Source: Ulva prolifera (Eukaryota; Chlorophyta; Ulvophyceae; Ulvales; Ulvaceae). Taken from it: a stretch of 64,000 nt of DNA. Positions 56,901 through 64,000 of this stretch are shown in pieces. The first letter of the stretch is position 1; each line of letters opens with the position of its first letter. The stretch covers positions 1,751,481 to 1,815,480 of the forward strand of contig CM041203.1 in the NCBI GenBank assembly GCA_023078555.1. The letters run 5' to 3'. A program made the position numbers and the translations under genes. Below the pieces are notes generated by a model. The model was not told the DNA's origin and did no database searches. It saw only the letters and a program-made list of their open reading frames with translations.

Positions 56901-59900
56901 AGGTGCCTGATGTGCTCCTGCAGATTGTCTCCAGCGAGCTCAGCGACGCTGGCGGCGACAGCACGCATGCGGCCGAGGGCGCTTTCCTGATCAATTGCCT
57001 GTCTGAGAGCGCGGCCCGGCCGACCCTCCTCGCCCTGCCCTTGGCGATGATTCAGCGCCTGCTCGACGAGGCGGCCGGGGAGCCGGGTGGCGCCGCAGCC
57101 GGTGCCGCGGGGCCGCCGCTCATGCCGCCGGCATGCATGCAACTGTTAGCGCAAGACAGCCCTGGTGCGGGAGCGAGCTCCCTAGCACGCAGCGTCGCAG
57201 AGAAGGTGGTAGAGGCTCACCGCGACTGGGTGCGGGGTGGGGGGGCGCCGCTGGAGCTGCAGGGCATGCAGTACGCTGCGTCAACTGTGGCTTTGGGGTG
57301 CCGAGGGGGAACGCACAGCGCCCTCACGCTCCCGTCGGCGCTTATCAGCATGGCCCTCCGCACCCCTGCTGCACACTCTGACGCAGCGTGGGCGCCGCTG
57401 CTCTTGTCCACTGCAGCTCTGGAACTGCGGGGCCCGGCCGGGGCCGCGTCCCACGCTGCAGGAGAGGGGGTGGAGGCCGCGCTGGTGCAGGAGGTGCAGC
57501 ATGCATGCTCAGCATGCACGGTGGAGGGGCTGTGGGCCTGCGTGGTGGCAGGACTGGCGGCGTGGTGGCTACTGGGGCCGGGTTCGCGGGAGCAGGTGCT
57601 GACGGCGATCGCCGCTCGAACGCTGTCCGCGGGGCAGCCGGGCAGTGCCTGCTTGTCGGACGCGTTTCGGGCAATCGAACACATGTCCGGGACGACGATG
57701 AGTGAGTTCCTGGTGACGCAGGACGGGCTGCTGATGCATGTGGGCATGTCCCTGGCGGACAACCCGCAGGTACGCTCCGTCGTCAAACGTGCATGCATGC
57801 GGGCAGGGAGCCCCCAGGATCGCATGTCTTTATTGGTGCGGGGCGCGTTATCATGGTCATGCATACGGGGCACACGGGAATTGATAGCTGTGCTTCTGCG
57901 GCGCTGAGCAGGCACAGCGCGTAATGTTTGAGCACCGAACCCAGAAGCAATCGTGTCATCCTGTGCTCTACATCGATTGTTCACGATGCTGGCGCCATGT
58001 CCATGTCATGCATGCACGCACGTTTCCAGGGCCTCGCGTATGCAGATGGTGCAAGCCATGTCGGACGCCGCACTCGTAGACACAGAGTGGCTCGCCGCAC
58101 GCGTCGCTGAGGCGTGCCTGGGCCCGATGTGCCAACAGTGCGACCGCCGCGGCCTCTCCGCCATCGCGGCAGCCCTCGGCACGACCCCCGCACGCGCCGC
58201 CAAGCGCTACCTCCCCCTGATCATCTCCTCGTGCCTCTGGGACTGCCGTGGGAACATCGATGCGCTGCGGCAGCTGCAGGCCGGTACCCTCGCGCTTCTC
58301 GCCGACGTCCTTGCCGCGGAGGACGAGCCGCCGATAGACCACATCCTCGCCACACAGGCCGTCATGCATTGCACAAAGCTGGAGCTGATCCACGTCGCGG
58401 CGAGCCAGCTCGACTGGACAGCAGCTGGCCGGCCGGCGCCGGACGTTGTTCAGTTCTGCACGACGCTGCTGCAGTTTCTTCAGGGGCTGCAGCCGGATGC
58501 GCCGGCTGAGGCGGGCGCGGTCCGCGCCCTGCTGACCGTCGAGACGATAGAATACTTCCTCCAGCTGCTCGGGACGGCGCTGACGACGCAGTCACAGCGC
58601 ATGGCGGCGCGCGCCGCGGCGCCGGAGGCCGCCGTGGCGGAGGCCGCGGCGGGGGGAGAGGCTGGGCGGGGTGCGGGGGAGGGGAGAGGGGGGGGCACAC
58701 AGGGCGGCGAGGGGCACCAGGGGCTGACCGTGCTGCGCTCCCTCGAGCAGAAACCCCTGCAGACGGTGCGCACGGTGCTGCTGCTGCAGGCGCTGCTCGG
58801 CGGCAGCGGCGCGGTGCACACTCTGCAGTTCATCGCAGTGCTCTCGCTGTGTATGCATGACGTGTTTGTCGGGCCGGTGCGCGTCGCGGCCGTCCACGGC
58901 ATGCAGCTTCTGGTTGACACGCTTGCAGTGCATGCGCCGGAGATGCTGCAGCAGGTCGCGTCGCAGATCATGGGCCACGTGCTGGCCGTGCTGGGGGAGC
59001 AGCACGGCGCCGCTGCGGGGAGCCAGGGTGGGGGGGGCCCGGGCGCGGTGGCCGGGCAGGAGGGGCGGCTGCAGGCCGCGCGCGCAGCGGAGCTGGACTC
59101 TGCGGCGGCGCTGCTGCAGGACCTCGTCGTCACGCACGGGCGTGTGCTCGGCACGGACGTCCTCGCGGGGCTGCCGCCAATCCCGGACGACGTCGACGCG
59201 CCTGCGCTGCGCGCTGTGCGTGCTGTGCGCTCCGCTTCTGCACCTGCACTACTATCCCGCATGCACCACTCGCAGCGGCATGCCCTAGATGGCACATGCA
59301 TGCTGCACTGTCAACGTCGCATGCATTAGCACATGCATGAGAGGAGCGGGGATCACTGTGAGCCGGGGTGCAGGCATTGATCAAGGTACAGGCGAGGTGG
59401 AGCTTTGAGGATGTGGTTGGGCACCTCGCACACAGCCTGCAGCACCAGGCGAAGCCGATACGGCACGCCGCCCTCGGCAACCTCAACCGTAAGCTTGCCG
59501 CAAACCCTGAGGACACGAAGCAGGTCCTCCTGCCGGTGGAGCACAACACCATCCCACCCTGCAGGTGCGCCACGGCCTGCGCCAGGCGCGGTCTGCATGC
59601 CCTGCACGATCTGCGGTTCAGACCCCCTTCCACAGTCGCAGGTTGAGCCCAACTGGTGCAGCTACAAAGCTGGCGCCGGTCGCCGTCGGTGTCATCAAAG
59701 CTCTGCCGACGGCGCCATGCATGCATGCACACACATGAGACATGGCAATTCCGATGCCGCCGTGTAGCCACGAACTCCACCATCCAAAACTTAGCACACG
59801 CGCCGGAATCGCGCGTGTGACACAATCAACTGCCCTCACCAACAGCCCCCATGTGCGCAGGGTGTGCGCAGAGCCGCCGCTCGCGCTGCCGGCCAAGCTG

Positions 59901-62900
59901 CTGCGCGTGCTGCTCGCGTGCTGTGACCTCGCCAAGGTGCCCGACACGCGCGTCGTCGTCAGCTCGATGTACCTGCGCCTCGCGCGCTGCCTCGGCCAGC
60001 TCGGCGCCGTGCACCCGTCCCGCATCCGCCTGCAGCAGCCGGGGCCGCCCCCGGTGCTGGAGGACGCGGGCAGCCTCATGGCGAGCGCGATGGCCCACAT
60101 CCTGCGCATCCTGCGCACCGCTCTGCACCTCGACCTCGTGGAGCTCTGCATCTTTGTCCTCCACAAGCTGCTCCAGCACGAGGTCTCCAGTGCGTGTCCC
60201 TCCTCTCCCGGATTGCGCCGGCGGCAGCTGATGCTGACGGGATGAAGGGGTTTCGGAACATATGGTCCGCGGAGGAGTTTTTGAGTCCGTGCTGCGTTGA
60301 ACAGGATGTTGCAGAAGAGTGAATGTGTGTAAACACAGCGCAAGAATGCGCTGCGGTATATCGCGATGTGACTGGTTGTTCTAGCGGAGCTGCAGCTCGG
60401 CTGTCTTGGCACATGACCCCACGTTGATCTGTCCGCCAGCCAGATGGATGGTCTAGCCATGTTCATGGGGCCGTCGACGACTCAATCAGCAAGGGCCGAA
60501 CGAGGCGACCATGCCGCTGCAACCTCCACCTGGCGCAGGACAAGTCACCAACACCGAAACGGGAGGCGTGCGAGCAGCTGCGCTCAAGCCACGCGCATCG
60601 CGACCAACATTTCACCAGTGACGACACCTGGCCTGTATTCACGCATGCAGGAACCGGCTGCTCCCGCACCTGCCCTGTGTTGGCGGGCCTGTGCACCACA
60701 AGCTTTTGATTCTCACGACACATGGCCGCCTTACCTTTCATCGAGTGGGCCGCAGCGGCCACATACGCTAAAGCGTAGACTCACTCGGGGCATGTGTGCA
60801 GGGCAGGAGGGAGGCGAGGCGGTGCTGCGGCGGCTGAGCAGCAAGGACCGCGCGCTCGCCGAGCTGCACATGCGCAGGGTCGACCTCTCGCTGCGCCACA
60901 TCCCCGCCACGCCCGCCGCCGCCGGCTGCATCATCTCCGGCGACCCCGGCCAGAGCTTCCGCCGCTGGCTGTACCGCTGGATCAGGCAGACGGTGGAGCG
61001 CTGCCCGCACGGTGCGGCCCCTGCAGCGTCTGAGCACAATGTGTGCCACACATGCATGCCGCTGTGACAGACTTGAGCTCCATCGAGGCGCATTTGTGCT
61101 AGTCCAACGCGAGCATCACCAGTGCAACACGGCTGACCAGTGCAACACGCTAGCACGGCCGCTTGCAGGTGACACGCGCTCCATCCTCGAGGCTGTGGGC
61201 CCTGCCCAGAGCTACGACATCCCGCTCATGCTCTTCGTGCTGCCCCATGTGCTCCTCGGCGCCATCACCGCCGGCCCCGCCGACGGCCGCTCCCGCCGCA
61301 GCGCCCCGGCGCCGGAAGGCAGCCTCGCGCCAGACGGCCAGGCCGCGGGGACCGCGATCCTGGAGGAGGTGGCCGCGGTCGCGGCGCGCTGCTGCGGCGG
61401 CTCCGACCTCTCGGCCGCGGCGGCGCCGGCGGCGCAGCCGCACGAGGCGCTGCACCTGCAGGCCATCCTCGGTGCCCTCGACACCCTCAAGCGGTACGCC
61501 CGCGCTAGTACGCTCAAGCGCAGTGGCGTAGAATCCTCGGCAGCGCCACGTCGCCGAGGAGCCCGGCGTGGCCGTCGGCTGAGTCTCTGATGCTTCGCAT
61601 CCTGAACCAGGGCATCATAAAGGCCCTGTCCGCTGCGGACTGGACCCGGTGTTGCGGCACTGGCCTGCGCAGGAACTCTGCTGCTTGGTGTATGAACAGC
61701 ATGGCAGTCAGTGTGGCTAGAGGGGGCTTGTCTGGTGCCTGGACAGGCACTTGTACGTTCAAACCAAGCCATGTACCCACACCACAGGTTCTGCTGGTTG
61801 CTGTCCGGACTCATCATGCTTCCTGCCGCTACGAGTTTGTCCGTCTATCAAACGCCACAGGGCCAGAGCGGGCCCCGGCTGGCATGCCCGGTGCAACTCG
61901 AAGCATCTCTGACTGCGACGGGTGGCGCGCAGGTGGCTGCAGGAGACCGCAGACGCGTGCGGGAACGGCCAGGTCGACAAGAAGAAGAAGGCGGTCACAG
62001 AGCAGAGGGTGGGGCGCCTGGAGAAGTTCCTGGAGCGCCTGCACGCGCCCGTGCGGGAGGATGGCCCGGACGTGCTCCAGCTGCTCGCGGTCGCCTCCTT
62101 CCGGTGCTCTCTCCATCTCCGCTGCCACCACCCGGCGGAGCGCTACGTAGCTGCTAGTAATACGTATGCATGCATGTTCATACGGCGATAGAGCTACATA
62201 TGCACCAACAGATATAGTTCTGCCACACCACCTGGCGTCGCAGAAAATACCTTGCGAGATGTTGAACGCACTTGGACGCCGTTTGCTGCAAGTTGTGGCT
62301 GCCAGGTGGTCACATACAACCGCAGTTCTGGAAAGCATGCTCTTGTTTGTGCTCACCGGGCACCGCGGGTGTGCCTGGGGGAGCAGACGGCTGTGTGTTC
62401 AGAAGTTTGCTGATGACAGGGACACGGTGGGCTGGTGTGCAGGTGTGGGGCGGCCGCGAGAGCTCTGATGCTGTATGAGCTGTGGCTGCGGCGAAAAAAC
62501 AAGCTGGCCAACCGCGCACGAGGTCAGGCCGCACAGTCCTTTGAGAAGGACCAGGCACGTCCCTACTACAGCCCCTGAGCTGCCCAGCTATTGCAGTCTT
62601 CTATACATATGAAAACCAGAGACCACCTGTTCACCTGTTCACCCATACATGCTTACCTGTTGGGATCTCATGGCACATGCAGCGGAGCGGTGCCAACGCC
62701 TTTGGACGAGTCTGCAGAACAGCGTCGCCTGAATGCCTGGCTGAACGCCCATTTCCGCATTGCCCTTTTTGGCAGGGACGGGTTTTTGGGGAAGCCTGAC
62801 TGGAACAACGCATGGTCAAGCACTCGCCGCCCTGCAGCACAAAGGTGTCAGTGCGGTTCAACGCCGGTGCAGGTGACATTCCTCATGCATGTATATAAGG

Positions 62901-64000
62901 GCCTCAACAACCCTGACGGCCTCGTCGGCCTCAGCACACTCCGGCAGGGCGCGGCGCAGCGCGCCGCGCCGGACTGGCGCGGCGCCAACCACGACTGGAT
63001 CCTCGCAGCCCAGAACGTCGGCCGCTGGAGCGAGGTCGAGACCCTCTACGAGGTCCGCATGCGCGAGCCGGTGGCTGAGGCGCGCGGCGCCGTCGCGCGC
63101 GCTGCGGACGGCCTTGGCGCCGGCGCCCCCGGCGCCCGGCAGCAGCAGCTGCTGGGCCCGGAACGGACCGACTTCCTGCGCAGCCTGCTGCTCGCCGGCC
63201 GACCGCAGCTGCTGCTCGCTGTGGCGGACAGCTGGGCCGCGGGCGCAGAGACGCGCGCACACGCGTTCCAGGCGGCTGCGGCGGGAGTCGCGGCGGCGTG
63301 GCGGTGTGGCGAGTGGGGCAGCCTGGACCGCTTCCTCCGGGTGTGCCTCAGTTACTGCGGTCTGCTGCACCGCGGTCCGTGCCGGGGACTGCATGCTGAA
63401 GCCGTGGTTGCTTCTGCTTTAAATGGGTCTGCATGGCTACAGTGCATGGTGGACCGAGGGGGGACATGGGACATGCTGTACCACCTGCAGCAGTACGTGC
63501 GTCTGCCCAATGTTTGGATCAGGCGTAGCGCTATGTTTCGGTCTTGATGGACCTCAGTCTGCGCCTGCCGCCGCACTCATTTCAGCAGCCTTTCGGAAGC
63601 AGTCAATCATGGCGCCCGCCTGAATGAACCACCGCGCATGCACCTGTTGTGGTGGGAGTGCTGAGGCAACGCACGTCGCTGGCGCAGGTGATCGACGTGC
63701 CCGAGCCGGGCCTGAGCGACGAGGAGCGTTGGGAGGTGGCGGTCGGCCGCACGCTCCTCCTCTGCCGCTCCGGCCACGCCGCCGAAGCCACCTCCGTCAT
63801 CGACAAGGAGCGCGTCCACCTCACCGTGCAGCTCGGCCCCGCCGGCCTCGAGTCCTACGAACGCGCGCACCCGCTCATGATCAAGCTGCACATGCTGTAC
63901 GACCTGCAGCACGCCGGCGCGGACGCCGTCGCGGCCGCCGCGGCCAAGGCGCCGGTGCGTGCGCGCATCACCGGCGCGATGGACCGCGCGCACGCCACCG
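53901..64000 (+). CDS. ATR: ATR checkpoint kinase (PIKK family), 3' end outside window
   Basis: At least 16 exons: 53901-54134, 54232-55200, 55435-about 55557, 55607-55753, 55798-55875, 56000-56167, 56552-57769, 58046-59215, 59374-59564, 59861-60182, 60807-61011, 61169-61493, 61933-62103, 62443-62554, 62873-63340, 63688 onward. About 2070 residues are visible; the kinase domain is beyond the edge. The N-terminal 1000 residues are helical repeats with little conservation. The UME region (exon 58046-59215) has 'ALGTTPARAAKRYLPLIISS'. ATR-specific landmarks follow: 'LGQLGAVHPSRIRLQQPG', 'GQSFRRWLYRWIRQTVE', 'LMLFVLPHVLLGAI', 'RALMLYELWLRRKN' and the FAT start 'VYKGLNNPDGLVGLSTLR', then 'HPLMIKLHMLYDLQHA'. 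ATR with ATRIP senses RPA-coated ssDNA and signals replication stress. Exons around 55435-55875 are the least certain. The intron after 62554 seems to start with GC. Exons from 56552 on are very GC-rich at third positions. Confidence 0.9.

Noticed and set aside
58480..59301. 273-codon minus-strand frame antisense to ATR
   Set aside because: High GC at third positions of the ATR exon leaves the opposite strand open; the plus strand carries the ATR UME-region text.
63607..63993. 128-codon minus-strand frame
   Set aside because: Antisense to the ATR FAT exon that starts at 63688, whose plus-strand reading matches ATR.

Overview
The window is nuclear DNA from a photosynthetic green alga, most likely a chlorophyte. 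The species cannot be fixed by eye. Reasons: (1) nearly every gene is split by short spliceosomal introns, mostly 50-450 bp. Donors are typically GTGCG, GTACG or GTGTG and acceptors TGCAG, the style known from chlorophytes. (2) Several genes have TGTAA, the chlorophyte polyadenylation signal, about 55-90 nt after the stop. (3) The gene set is plant-like: a TOC159-family plastid import receptor, a class VIII-like myosin, a plant-type PRPP synthase, biotin synthesis and a MOS1/BAT2-N protein. A ropporin/RSP11-like protein suggests the lineage keeps flagellar genes. No bacterial, viral or transposon gene was recognised.

Layout. 1-192 (-): first visible exon of a probable thylakoid-lumen protein running off the left edge. 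1081-3605 (+): cactin. 4343-7811 (+): nucleoporin Nup54. 7956-10135 (-): D-cysteine desulfhydrase, tail to tail with Nup54 across a palindromic GTTACATGTAAC. 10679-12390 (+): BioF, divergent from the desulfhydrase. 12961-16666 (+): MOS1/PRRC2-like protein. 16886-17454 (-): small Stm1/HABP4-like protein. 19201-19660 (-): intron-containing histone H2B. About 20552-20667: (AC)n microsatellite. 21089-23262 (-): PRPP synthase. 23649-24017 (+): small gene with an in-frame TGA. 24321-25930 (-): PDCD2/TSR4. 26654-27463 (+): RSP11/ropporin-like. 27977-28827 (-): MTFP1. 30567-36594 (-): myosin VIII-like. 37618-40008 (-): HRD1 E3 ligase. 40885-45087 (+): TOC159-like GTPase. 45404-46880 (+): aldose 1-epimerase. 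47393-53384 (+): SMC3 in 20 exons. 53901 to beyond 64000 (+): ATR, with HEAT repeats, UME and the start of FAT; the kinase domain lies outside.

The genes are unrelated housekeeping functions in ordinary eukaryotic order, not an operon or island. They cover mRNA splicing, nuclear pore, protein import and ERAD, ribosome assembly, nucleotide and cofactor synthesis, cohesion and checkpoint. Exon structures were built by hand: conserved protein text was followed and GT(or GC)...AG boundaries were required to keep phase. For the well-conserved genes the summed exon lengths are multiples of three. First exons, alternative starts and weakly conserved exons are the least certain parts.
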